A program made the translations under genes and the position numbers. This document shows, in pieces, positions 30,306 through 37,938 of a stretch of DNA of 64,000 nucleotides. Position 1 is the first letter of the stretch. Each line of letters opens with the position of its first letter. Below the pieces are notes generated by a model. The model searched no databases. It saw nothing but the letters and a program-made list of their open reading frames with translations, and was not told the origin of the DNA. Source of the stretch: Fundicoccus culcitae (GTDB taxonomy: Bacteria; Bacillota; Bacilli; Lactobacillales; Aerococcaceae); assembly GCF_024661895.1 (NCBI RefSeq), contig NZ_CP102453.1, positions 124,001 to 188,000 of the forward strand, given 5' to 3'.

Positions 30306-31370
30306 TTGAATAAGCGAATTGAAAAGTTAAGAAATGTCTTTGAAGAAAATAATATCGATGCGATGCTAGTAACGAATTCGAAAAATTTACGCTATTTAGC
30401 TAGATTTACCGGGAGTGCCGGCGCTGCTTTAATTACAAAAAATGAGGCTTTTTTTATTACGGATTTCCGTTATCGAACACAAGCCACTAATCAAGCGGTT
30501 GGCTTTAAGATTGTGATTCATAAAGAGGGTATCTTTAAAGAGGTTCAGCAATTATTGGAGCAACATTCAATTAATCGAATTGGGATTGAAGCGCAAGATA
30601 TGATTGTTTCAAGTTACTTAGATATACAAAAATTATTTAAGGCTTCAATTGTTCCAACGCAAGGTGTTATTGAAAAGATTCGTGAAATCAAAGAAGAAGA
30701 TGAGTTAGCCATTATTAAAGAAGCGTGTAAAATAACCGATGAATCATTTGATCATATTTTAACGTTTATTAAACCAGGCATGACCGAGATTGCGGTTGCC
30801 AATGAGCTAGAACGTTTTTTGAAGGATAAAGGTGCCTCTGCCATGTCATTTGATACGATTATTGCTTCAGGTGTCCGTTCAGCGATGCCGCATGGTGTGG
30901 CAAGTGATAAAGTAATCGAAGAAGGTGATATCATCACACTTGATTATGGTTGTTATTATAAAGGCTATAGTTCAGATATGACGCGGACCATTGCTGTAGG
31001 AAGTATTGATCCAAAACTGGAAGAAATATATCACATTGTTTTAGAAGCCCATGAACGTGTTAATCAAGGCGCCAAAGCAGGTATGACTGGAAAAGAAGTC
31101 GATGCTTTAGCCAGAGATTATATAACTGAGAAAGGTTATGGTGATTATTTTGGTCATAGCACTGGTCATGGACTAGGTCTTGATGTCCATGAATTGCCAG
31201 CTGTATCCTTCAAGAACGAAAATCCACTTCAAGAAAACATGGTTATTACCAATGAGCCAGGTATCTATATTGAAGGTCTTGGTGGCGTACGTATTGAAAA
31301 TGACTTAATTGTTCATGCTGATTCAGTTGAACAATTGAATCATAGTCCAAAACATTTAATTATAATTTAA
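30306..31370 (+). CDS. M24-family Xaa-Pro aminopeptidase/dipeptidase
   Basis: A 354-residue pita-bread metallopeptidase cleaving next to proline. An N-terminal creatinase domain (1-125) is followed by the catalytic domain with the metal ligands in LDYGCYYKGYSSDMTRT, GHSTGHGLGLDVHE, TNEPGIY and GVRIENDL. The start is TTG at 30306 with GGAG five bases upstream; no better ATG exists. Firmicutes place such genes before efp, but here yqhY and nusB follow directly. Confidence 0.9.
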   Translation: MNKRIEKLRNVFEENNIDAMLVTNSKNLRYLARFTGSAGAALITKNEAFFITDFRYRTQATNQAVGFKIVIHKEGIFKEVQQLLEQHSINRIGIEAQDMIVSSYLDIQKLFKASIVPTQGVIEKIREIKEEDELAIIKEACKITDESFDHILTFIKPGMTEIAVANELERFLKDKGASAMSFDTIIASGVRSAMPHGVASDKVIEEGDIITLDYGCYYKGYSSDMTRTIAVGSIDPKLEEIYHIVLEAHERVNQGAKAGMTGKEVDALARDYITEKGYGDYFGHSTGHGLGLDVHELPAVSFKNENPLQENMVITNEPGIYIEGLGGVRIENDLIVHADSVEQLNHSPKHLIII

Positions 31371-31387
31371 AAATAGGGAGGATTATT

Positions 31388-31807
31388 ATGCCTAAGTCTA
31401 ACACAACTCCATTTGAGATGGATCAAAATCCAGCTGGAGAAATTAACATTACCCTAAGCGTCTTAGAAACAATTGCTGCCAAAGCGGCTTCTGAAGTGGA
31501 AGGTGTCAATAAAATGCACTCATCCTTTCAAAAAGAAGTGGGGGGTTTCTTTGGTATGGACCGTGAACGTATGGGAGCAACGGTAAAAAGAGATGGCAAC
31601 AATTTATCGATTGATGTTCAGATTCATTTACAATATGGCTATTCAGTACCAGATGTTGCATTTAAAGTACAAGAACGTGTTAAAGAACAAATTCTCTTCA
31701 TGACCGATTTAGTTGTTCAAGAAGTCAACGTTCATGTTGTGTCCATCGATACGAATCCTAATCGTGAAACAGCCTATTTAAACTTAGATGATGAATTAGG
31801 TGAGTAA
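31388..31807 (+). CDS. Asp23/Gls24 family protein (YqhY-like)
   Basis: A 139-residue protein with the Asp23/DUF322 domain (INITLSVLETIAAKAASEVEGVN ... DVQIHLQYGYSVPDVAFKVQERVK, split here by a glycine-rich stretch). In Bacillus the equivalent YqhY is encoded between acc genes and nusB and affects lipid synthesis; here too nusB follows, overlapping by eight bases, though accB and accC are absent. Confidence 0.85.
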   Translation: MPKSNTTPFEMDQNPAGEINITLSVLETIAAKAASEVEGVNKMHSSFQKEVGGFFGMDRERMGATVKRDGNNLSIDVQIHLQYGYSVPDVAFKVQERVKEQILFMTDLVVQEVNVHVVSIDTNPNRETAYLNLDDELGE

Positions 31808-32252
31808 TTTGACAAAAGCTGATCCTAGTAAATTGAGACAAGCCCGCATCTTAGCGGTTCAAACTTTGTTTCAATTTGTAGCGCCATCTGATGAACTTAC
31901 CAAAGATGAAGCCATTGAATTTGCTCTTCTAGCAGGAAATGATCCCGAAAAAGGCTATGATTCAATTCCAGATGATTATTTTTACGAATTAGTGGATGGT
32001 GTTATCGCGAATCAACCACAAATAGATGAAGCTATCTCAAAATATTTAACTAACTGGAATTTTGATCGTGTAACAGCTTTAGATTTAACGATCTTGCGAC
32101 TGGCTTTTTATGAAATTCAATTTAAAGAAAATCCCGTGCCGATAAAAGTTGCGATTAATGAAGCCATTGAAGTCTCAAAAGTATTCAGTGACGACAAATC
32201 ACGCCGTTTTATCAGTGGGATTTTAGGTAAATTAAGCCAATCGGTCGATTAA
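31800..32252 (+). CDS. nusB: Transcription antitermination protein NusB
   Basis: A 150-residue all-helical protein that binds boxA RNA with S10 in rRNA antitermination. The N-terminal RQARILAVQTLFQF and the C-terminal PVKVAINEAIEVSK-like segment (here PIKVAINEAIEVSKVF) and KSRRFISGIL are diagnostic. The start may be GTG at 31800 or TTG at 31809; AGGTGAG fits the latter slightly better. The terminator at 32338-32383 ends this transcript. Confidence 0.93.
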   Translation: MSNLTKADPSKLRQARILAVQTLFQFVAPSDELTKDEAIEFALLAGNDPEKGYDSIPDDYFYELVDGVIANQPQIDEAISKYLTNWNFDRVTALDLTILRLAFYEIQFKENPVPIKVAINEAIEVSKVFSDDKSRRFISGILGKLSQSVD

Positions 32253-32337
32253 AAGTATATATCGCAAACATTATATCGATATTTTCAATTTCTATCTTGA
32301 AACTTGATTATACTTTTTTATAAAAACTGTAATAAAT

Positions 32338-32383
32338 AAAGCAGATACAGTCCTATTCTAATGGGATTCTATCTGCTTTTTTT
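32338..32383 (+). terminator. Terminator after nusB
   Basis: AAAGCAGATA pairs with TATCTGCTTT with an inner imperfect stem, followed by seven T. Confidence 0.85.
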
Positions 32384-32425
32384 GGTTAATTTACAAATAG
32401 CTTAAAATGATTCATGTTTTAGAGC

Positions 32426-32453
32426 TTGACAAACCGTTTTTTTTTTTTATAAT
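32426..32453 (+). promoter_or_regulatory. Bacteriocin promoter with a 12-T tract in the spacer
   Basis: Perfect consensus boxes TTGACA (32426-32431) and TATAAT (32448-32453) are 16 bases apart. Twelve consecutive T (32437-32448) fill most of the spacer and run into the -10 box, so slippage would change spacer length. Confidence 0.85.
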
Positions 32454-32457
32454 AAGC

Positions 32458-32473
32458 ATGAAATCGATTTCAA
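32458..32473 (+). promoter_or_regulatory. cre site (CcpA operator) at the bacteriocin start site
   Basis: ATGAAATCGATTTCAA fits the cre consensus WTGNAANCGNWWNCAW at every position and its inner 14 bases are a perfect palindrome. It begins five bases after the -10 box, covering the expected transcription start, which predicts repression by CcpA-HPr(Ser-P). Confidence 0.75.
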
Positions 32474-32515
32474 TGCATTGTCGCTTGTTTTTCTAACTCT
32501 AGTCTAAAGCCTATT

Positions 32516-32540
32516 ACTAATTGTCGGTTTTACAATTAGT
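32516..32540 (+). repeat. Inverted repeat in the bacteriocin 5' leader
   Basis: ACTAATTGT (32516-32524) and ACAATTAGT (32532-32540) are perfect nine-base arms around CGGTTTT. The stem would end about nine bases before the ribosome site, so it may protect the 5' end of the mRNA or bind a regulator; no T run follows. Confidence 0.6.
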
Positions 32541-32562
32541 ATATTTTATAAGGAAATTGATT

Positions 32563-32865
32563 ATGAATAAAATCAAACATTTTACTATTTCAATGTTATT
32601 AATAGTAAGTATTGTTTTTACTGGCACAGCACTAGCAGCAACTGTTTATCCTCCTGAAGGTGGTAAATGGAATTATGGCGTAGGATGGAATGGTACTTTT
32701 GGGTATTCTGATTATTTGCAAAGTAGTCGTAGACATTCATCAACTGTAAAAGATAATGAAACGGGAGAAAGCAACAAATCAATTGCTGGAGCTGGAGTTT
32801 GGTCACAAGCTAAATTAAGTAAATTCCCTCCAACTGGTCTAAGTTATTTCTATAACATTGAATAA
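32563..32865 (+). CDS. Lactococcin-972-like bacteriocin precursor
   Basis: A 100-residue secreted protein. A Sec signal peptide (basic MNKIKHF, hydrophobic core, AxA at 23-26) precedes a mature part of about 74 residues without cysteine. The mature pattern GGKWNYGVGW ... YSDYLQSSRRHSSTV ... GAGVWSQAKL ... LSYFYN matches the lactococcin 972 family (W-x-YGV, HSATV, AGVWA, SFYYN). Lactococcin 972 binds lipid II and blocks septum formation in lactococci. I start at 32563, after AAGGAAATT; an upstream in-frame start would break the signal peptide. The two genes downstream are the family's usual immunity/transport partners. Confidence 0.88.
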   Translation: MNKIKHFTISMLLIVSIVFTGTALAATVYPPEGGKWNYGVGWNGTFGYSDYLQSSRRHSSTVKDNETGESNKSIAGAGVWSQAKLSKFPPTGLSYFYNIE

Positions 32866-32874
32866 TACATCACT

Positions 32875-32914
32875 AGACTTAAAAGAAGCTCACTTTTGCT
32901 TCTTTTAAGTCTTT
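32875..32914 (+). terminator. Intra-operon hairpin after the bacteriocin gene
   Basis: AGACTTAAAAGAAGC and GCTTCTTTTAAGTCT are perfect 15-base arms around an eight-base loop, followed by only two T. It likely lets part of the transcripts stop after the precursor gene or protects its 3' end, so the precursor is made in excess over the membrane protein. Confidence 0.7.
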
Positions 32915-32970
32915 AATCGTGTAAAAAGTATTAATTTTCAAATTCATCTTTGAAAGTGAGGTTGCTAATA

Positions 32971-35085
32971 TTGAAAACGATAATCAAAGCAATTTTTGTT
33001 TTATTACTTGTGGTACCAACATTAATGCTAATGAATCTATTTCAAACGAATGATTATGAACGATTGCAAACTATTGAACAGACTGAATTTTCGGAGAATT
33101 TTTATTTAACAGATGCAAGTCAAACAATCGATGAAGTATTGAATGAATTTGCTGAACTCAGCGAGATAAATACAGTTAATATTTTTAAAACGGATAGTTC
33201 TGATGGAGCTATAGTTAAATCCGTTATGTATAATGAGCAGAGTTTTCCGACTGAAAATTTCGGTATTCCAACGGAAACTTTATTTGAAAATACAAGTGAT
33301 GTATATACCAGTTTTGCTGAGGATAGGAATAATATGATTCCAGTATTCTCTAGTCGAAATAAGATCATTCTTCAAACATTAGAGAACAACTACTTAGATA
33401 CTAGTAAATCAGTCAATGGAATCTATACAGTTGTTGCTAACAATAATGAAGATTTAGATCAAACAATGGATAGCTTAAGTGAGTTTTTTGCTATAGATAA
33501 ATCACAGCTAACTAGCCCACCTTTTAAGGGTAAAGTAGGATATATCAATATAAATCTTATACTTATGGTGGTTGTTTTTTGTCTAGCATTTTTAATTTTA
33601 TTGTTATTTATTACTTACTATCCTATAAAAGAAATAAAAGCAATTGGTGTAATGAAATTGCACGGTTATAGTTCACACAAGATAATTTTTCAACTCATTA
33701 AAGAACCACTATTGATTGGTCTTGTAGCTTGTATCATACTATCAGTTGTTATTTTTTCTACAATCAATTATATTCCAGAAAAATTTGTTCTAGCTTTATT
33801 ATTAACATATTTTTTAGTTTTTCAATTATTTTTATTACTAAATTTAGCAGGTTACTTCCTCATTAGAAATGTGACAATTTCTAGTATGTTAAACGGCTTT
33901 TCTAATTTCAAAAGTGGTGTCATTTTAAGCTATATGATTAAAATTGGTCTTGTTGCTATCATTACCCTTATTTTTATTAATCTTTCATTAACTTTTGATG
34001 CAGTTAAAGAACAGTCTGATTATGTTGCCAATTGGGAAAAAGAAGGGGATTTTTTAACTGTAGAAAATTATCGTTTGGATGGGGATAGTGCTCAAAATGA
34101 GTTATTGAGTGACGATGCCTTTGACGCTGTTTTTTATGATCTATTCGTAAGACTTGAAGAAGAAACAAATGCCTATTATGTGCATGGCTTAGAGATTAAT
34201 CCTATTCAAAACTTTTCTGCTTTAGAATCATATTCTTCTTTTACCACAACGGATAGCTATAATGTTATGCTCGTTAATCATCATTATTTAGATTCAATTA
34301 ATATGAGCTATCCAGAGCTCGATTCGAATATACATCAGTTTTTAATACCCGAAAATCTAAGGAATGAAGACGAGAAAATACGATTATTATGTCAAAGTTT
34401 AGTTTACTATTTTTCGTCTTCCAATCAAGTTGAAGACATGATTATTTCTGAAATTCCTGTTCAATTATTCTATTATCAATCAGATTATCAAGTTTTTCCT
34501 TTCAATTCAATGTTATCTGAAGCTTTTGAAAACCCTATTTTCTCAATAGTTAATCTAGATAATATAAGGGATTTTGACAAAGCGATATTAGCAAATACTG
34601 GAGAAAACAATCCTATTAAAATCAATAATACTCTCGAGAACAGATTAATTTCTGAAAACATTTTTGCAGATATATATAACGAACATGATGTAATGATTAA
34701 TTTATCATCATTAAACGTGATTACGCAGGCGATGAGAGACTCATTCATTACGGGGATGAATTATTACATTATCATTATTGTCATATTAATTGTTTTGAAC
34801 CTGTTTTCATCTGCCTTTTTATTTGCAACAATTATTCAAAGTGTAAAAAAAGAACTAGCTGTTAAGAAATTTTTAGGAATAAAAGTGCTGGATCGATATA
34901 AATGGCCTTTATTGAGTTATGTATTGCTTTATTTGATTCAGATGTTAATGATGCTGATATTGAGTCACTCTGTTTGGATTTTACTTGCAGTCCTTTTATC
35001 AATAGCTATTGATTTTCTAGTCGTACTAGTTTTCATCCACTATTTAGAGCAAAAAAGTTTAGTGTTAGCTCTGAAAGAACAATAA
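32971..35085 (+). CDS. Bacteriocin-associated integral membrane protein (lactococcin 972 type)
   Basis: A 704-residue membrane protein. One N-terminal segment (about residues 7-24), an outside domain to about residue 190, a group of membrane segments (about 195-355), a second large outside domain (about 360-590) and a last group of segments to the end fit the seven-TM bacteriocin-associated family found after lactococcin-972-like genes. It resembles an FtsX/MacB-type permease built of two halves and pairs with the ATPase gene downstream, so export or self-protection is likely. The start is probably the TTG at 32971 (AGTGAGG upstream), with other TTG/GTG options at 32950-32962. Confidence 0.8.
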   Translation: MKTIIKAIFVLLLVVPTLMLMNLFQTNDYERLQTIEQTEFSENFYLTDASQTIDEVLNEFAELSEINTVNIFKTDSSDGAIVKSVMYNEQSFPTENFGIPTETLFENTSDVYTSFAEDRNNMIPVFSSRNKIILQTLENNYLDTSKSVNGIYTVVANNNEDLDQTMDSLSEFFAIDKSQLTSPPFKGKVGYININLILMVVVFCLAFLILLLFITYYPIKEIKAIGVMKLHGYSSHKIIFQLIKEPLLIGLVACIILSVVIFSTINYIPEKFVLALLLTYFLVFQLFLLLNLAGYFLIRNVTISSMLNGFSNFKSGVILSYMIKIGLVAIITLIFINLSLTFDAVKEQSDYVANWEKEGDFLTVENYRLDGDSAQNELLSDDAFDAVFYDLFVRLEEETNAYYVHGLEINPIQNFSALESYSSFTTTDSYNVMLVNHHYLDSINMSYPELDSNIHQFLIPENLRNEDEKIRLLCQSLVYYFSSSNQVEDMIISEIPVQLFYYQSDYQVFPFNSMLSEAFENPIFSIVNLDNIRDFDKAILANTGENNPIKINNTLENRLISENIFADIYNEHDVMINLSSLNVITQAMRDSFITGMNYYIIIIVILIVLNLFSSAFLFATIIQSVKKELAVKKFLGIKVLDRYKWPLLSYVLLYLIQMLMMLILSHSVWILLAVLLSIAIDFLVVLVFIHYLEQKSLVLALKEQ

Positions 35086-35112
35086 CTGAATAGGATTGAG
35101 AGGGGAATACAA

Positions 35113-35763
35113 ATGATTGAATTAAAGAATATCAATAAAGCGTTTGGTTCAAAAGCAATTTTAGTTAATGTAAATTTGAATATAGAAAGTGGAGAAATGA
35201 TCGCTTTAATTGGACAAAGTGGATCAGGGAAATCAACACTATTAAATATCATTGGCTTAATCGAACCGTTTGATTCAGGCGAACTTATCTTTAATGGCAT
35301 TAAAAATATCAAAGTTAATTCATCGAAATCTCAAGCAATCATTAGGGACCATATTAGTTATCTGTTTCAAAATTATGCTCTGGTCGATAATGAGACCGTG
35401 TATTATAATTTAGAATTAGCTTTGAAATACGCCAAAAAATCAAAGAACGAAAAGAATAGCATTATTTCAAATATATTAATGAAAGTAGGATTAGCAGATA
35501 CTGAAAATAAAAAGATTTACGAATTATCTGGTGGTGAACAACAAAGAATTGCGATTGCTAGAGCGTTTATCAAACCTAGCGATTTAGTTTTAGCTGATGA
35601 GCCAACTGGATCTCTTGACGCTGAAAATCGAGATAATGTTTTAAAACTAATTATTGAATTAAACAAAAGTGGTAAAACTGTAATCATCGTCACCCACGAT
35701 AATTATGTAGCTCAAGCCTGTTCAAGGATTGTGGATATCCATTCTATTCAAACCATAAAATAG
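35113..35763 (+). CDS. ABC transporter ATP-binding protein (lactococcin 972 type)
   Basis: A 216-residue ATPase of the MacB/LolD type. Walker A GQSGSGKST (about residue 35), the Q loop YLFQNYALVDNETV, signature LSGGEQQRIAIARA, Walker B LVLADEPTGSLD and the His loop IIVTHD are complete. It lies 27 bases after the membrane protein gene and is the natural energy partner for it. The RBS is AGAGGGGAA. Together the three genes form one bacteriocin/immunity unit. Confidence 0.88.
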   Translation: MIELKNINKAFGSKAILVNVNLNIESGEMIALIGQSGSGKSTLLNIIGLIEPFDSGELIFNGIKNIKVNSSKSQAIIRDHISYLFQNYALVDNETVYYNLELALKYAKKSKNEKNSIISNILMKVGLADTENKKIYELSGGEQQRIAIARAFIKPSDLVLADEPTGSLDAENRDNVLKLIIELNKSGKTVIIVTHDNYVAQACSRIVDIHSIQTIK

Positions 35764-35809
35764 TAAAACAGTGCTGGTCAGTTATCTATTAACATGTGTT
35801 CGAAAAAAT

Positions 35810-35856
35810 TCTCCCCCTTAAAGCGTGTCAAAGACATAGCGATAATTAGGGGGAGA
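35810..35856. repeat. Unexplained GC-rich inverted repeat
   Basis: TCTCCCCCT (35810-35818) and AGGGGGAGA (35848-35856) are perfect nine-base arms with a 29-base loop, without a following T run. It stands out in an AT-rich gap of 456 bases after the bacteriocin operon. It might be a remnant of a mobile element or a weak terminator; I recognise no transposase fragment. Confidence 0.5.
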
Positions 35857-35948
35857 TAAAACGTGTTTAGGTCAATTCTTTATTTTAACAGAGCTAAAAA
35901 TAGGCTTTCACTTATAATTGGTCTTGTTTGCAACTATCCTAAGTTAAT

Positions 35949-35977
35949 TTGACAATCATTTATTCTTAGCCTACAAT
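35949..35977 (+). promoter_or_regulatory. Promoter of the heterodimeric ABC exporter operon
   Basis: TTGACA (35949-35954), 17 bases and TACAAT (35972-35977). It lies about 240 bases before the first ABC gene, leaving an unusually long leader. Confidence 0.75.
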
Positions 35978-35991
35978 ATTAATTGGTGTAA

Positions 35992-36036
35992 ATGTTGGTT
36001 CGTGTATTAAGTGATAAGTTTCGTGCCTTTGTGTAG
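35992..36036 (+). CDS. Possible 14-residue leader peptide
   Basis: ATG at 35992 opens a 14-codon frame (MLVRVLSDKFRAFV) ending in TAG at 36034-36036. It begins only about eight bases after the predicted transcript start, with just GGTG as a ribosome site, so translation is uncertain. Its stop codon touches the first base of the hairpin at 36035-36058, an arrangement expected for a ribosome-sensing attenuator. In Bacillus subtilis the bmrCD exporter genes have a leader peptide gene, bmrB, with such a role. Confidence 0.4.
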   Translation: MLVRVLSDKFRAFV

Positions 36037-36058
36037 CTTGGGGCGTTTCAAGCTTTTT
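36035..36058 (+). terminator. Attenuator-like hairpin 1 in the exporter leader
   Basis: AGCTTG (36035-36040) pairs with CAAGCT (36049-36054), followed by five T. It is short but of intrinsic-terminator form and starts in the leader peptide stop codon. Confidence 0.5.
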
Positions 36059-36115
36059 GCTTATGGAACAACTCAATATGCTATTTATAGCAAATGAATT
36101 CTAGAGAATTTTATC

Positions 36116-36145
36116 AGTTTTTTAGCTGTTAAAAAACTCTTTTTT
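36116..36145 (+). terminator. Attenuator-like hairpin 2 in the exporter leader
   Basis: AGTTTTTTA (36116-36124) and TAAAAAACT (36130-36138) are perfect nine-base arms followed by CTTTTTT. It lies 75 bases before the first exporter gene, downstream of the only promoter I see. Confidence 0.6.
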
Positions 36146-36219
36146 ATTTGCTTCAATACTATTTTTGGCTCAAGAGATAGTTAATTGAAAGAAACAAAAC
36201 GGAAGAAAGAAGGGACTTT

Positions 36220-37938
36220 ATGTTAAGAATATGGAAATTGATGGATAAAAAAAATCTTATCAAAATATTCCTGCTAATTTTATTTGAAGCAACGATGTTC
36301 ATGCTACTACCCACACTCGCTTCAGATATATTAAATTATAGTGTGGTGGATGGTAACCCTCAGACTGTTTGGCTGATTGGGATTATTATGCTTATCCTAA
36401 ATGTACTTGCTTTAGTCTTAGCCTTTATTAGTGTTAAAATGAGTGCTAAAGAATCACAAGGCTTAGGTCATAAATTGCGGATGGATATGTTTGAAAGAAT
36501 CATGGCGTTCTCACAAGAGGATATGGCAAAATTTGGGACGTCAACCTTAATCACACGGACTACCAATGATGTGATGCAAATACAATTAGTCACGCAAATG
36601 ATTATTCGATTAATTATTTTATCGCCTGTCATCATGATAGTATCGGTATTTTTTGCCTATCAAAGAGAATCACAACTGGCTTGGGTTTTCGCAATTACTC
36701 TACCCTTAATCCTAATCGTTGTAGGTATTATCCTCTACTTTGCTAGTCCTATCTTCCGTTCAATACAAAAGAAAACCGACCGTTTAAATAAAGTTTTTCG
36801 TGAAGGATTGACTGGGATTCGTGTTATTCGAGCATTCAATACGACTGAATATGAAGAGCAACGTTTTGACGATGCCAATATCGATTTTCGAAACGCATCG
36901 ATTAAAGCCAATTCAATTATGGCCTTTATGTTGCCGGGAATGTTGCTAGTAATGGCTGTTTCCAATTCACTCATATTTTTAAATGGTGCTAATTTAATTA
37001 GTGTTGGCGAGATGGAAGTTGGGAATTTGATTGCTTTTGTTCAATATGGTGTTCAAATTTTGAACAGTGTGTTACAAGTAGCCTTTTTACTCTTTTTCTT
37101 ACCTAGAGCCCAAGTTTCCGCTGAACGTATTTTAGAAGTGATTGATACTGAACCTTCGATAGAAGATTTAACCAAAGAAGTGGATGTTTTAGACGATAAA
37201 GAAGTTACCTTAGCCTTTGAACATGTCGATTTTGGCTTTCCAGGAGCTGAACGTCCAGCCATCGAAGACATTAATTTCTCAGCTTCTAAAGGCGAAACGA
37301 TTGCGATTATCGGAGGAACAGGTTCAGGGAAAACAACTATTGCCAACCTCATTCCCCGTCTATATGAGGCCAGTAAAGGGAAAGTTCGTGTCAATGGTGT
37401 CAATGTAAAAAACGTCCGTCAAGAAGAGTTACGTTCTAAAATAGGTTTTGCCCCTCAAAAAGCTTTATTATTTTCAGGTACAATTCGTTCAAATATGCAA
37501 TATGGTAAAAATGATGCCACTGATGCAGAAATCTGGAAAGCCTTAGAAATTGCACAAGCTGATTTTGTTAAAGAACTCGATGATCTCTTAGATGCAAAAG
37601 TTGACCAAGGTGGGGTTAATTTCTCAGGTGGACAACGACAACGACTAAGTATTGCACGAACGATTATTAGTCAACCAGACATATTTGTTTTTGATGATAC
37701 ATTCTCAGCACTGGACTTTAAGACGGATGCCAATCTTAGAAAAGCCCTAAAGCCTATCACGCGTGATGCAATCACTATTATCATTGCTCAAAGAGTCAAT
37801 ACCGTCATTGATGCCGATCGCATTTTAGTATTAGAAAATGGAAAAATTGTTGGTGAAGGTACCCATCAATCATTATTGGCAGAAAATGCGGTTTATCAAG
37901 ATATTGTCGCATCACAAATGAAAGGAGAGAATAGATAA
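36220..37938 (+). CDS. Heterodimeric multidrug ABC exporter, subunit with degenerate ATP site (BmrC/LmrC-like)
   Basis: A 572-residue half transporter: six membrane segments (about 1-310), then an ATPase domain. Walker A GGTGSGKTT and signature FSGGQRQRLS are normal, but Walker B reads FVFDDTFSALD, with Asp in place of the catalytic Glu, and the switch His is Gln (IIIAQRVNTV). Such changes mark the non-catalytic partner in heterodimeric exporters such as BmrCD, LmrCD and TM287/288. Its stop overlaps the next start by one base. Substrates are probably hydrophobic drugs, by analogy only. Confidence 0.88.
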   Translation: MLRIWKLMDKKNLIKIFLLILFEATMFMLLPTLASDILNYSVVDGNPQTVWLIGIIMLILNVLALVLAFISVKMSAKESQGLGHKLRMDMFERIMAFSQEDMAKFGTSTLITRTTNDVMQIQLVTQMIIRLIILSPVIMIVSVFFAYQRESQLAWVFAITLPLILIVVGIILYFASPIFRSIQKKTDRLNKVFREGLTGIRVIRAFNTTEYEEQRFDDANIDFRNASIKANSIMAFMLPGMLLVMAVSNSLIFLNGANLISVGEMEVGNLIAFVQYGVQILNSVLQVAFLLFFLPRAQVSAERILEVIDTEPSIEDLTKEVDVLDDKEVTLAFEHVDFGFPGAERPAIEDINFSASKGETIAIIGGTGSGKTTIANLIPRLYEASKGKVRVNGVNVKNVRQEELRSKIGFAPQKALLFSGTIRSNMQYGKNDATDAEIWKALEIAQADFVKELDDLLDAKVDQGGVNFSGGQRQRLSIARTIISQPDIFVFDDTFSALDFKTDANLRKALKPITRDAITIIIAQRVNTVIDADRILVLENGKIVGEGTHQSLLAENAVYQDIVASQMKGENR

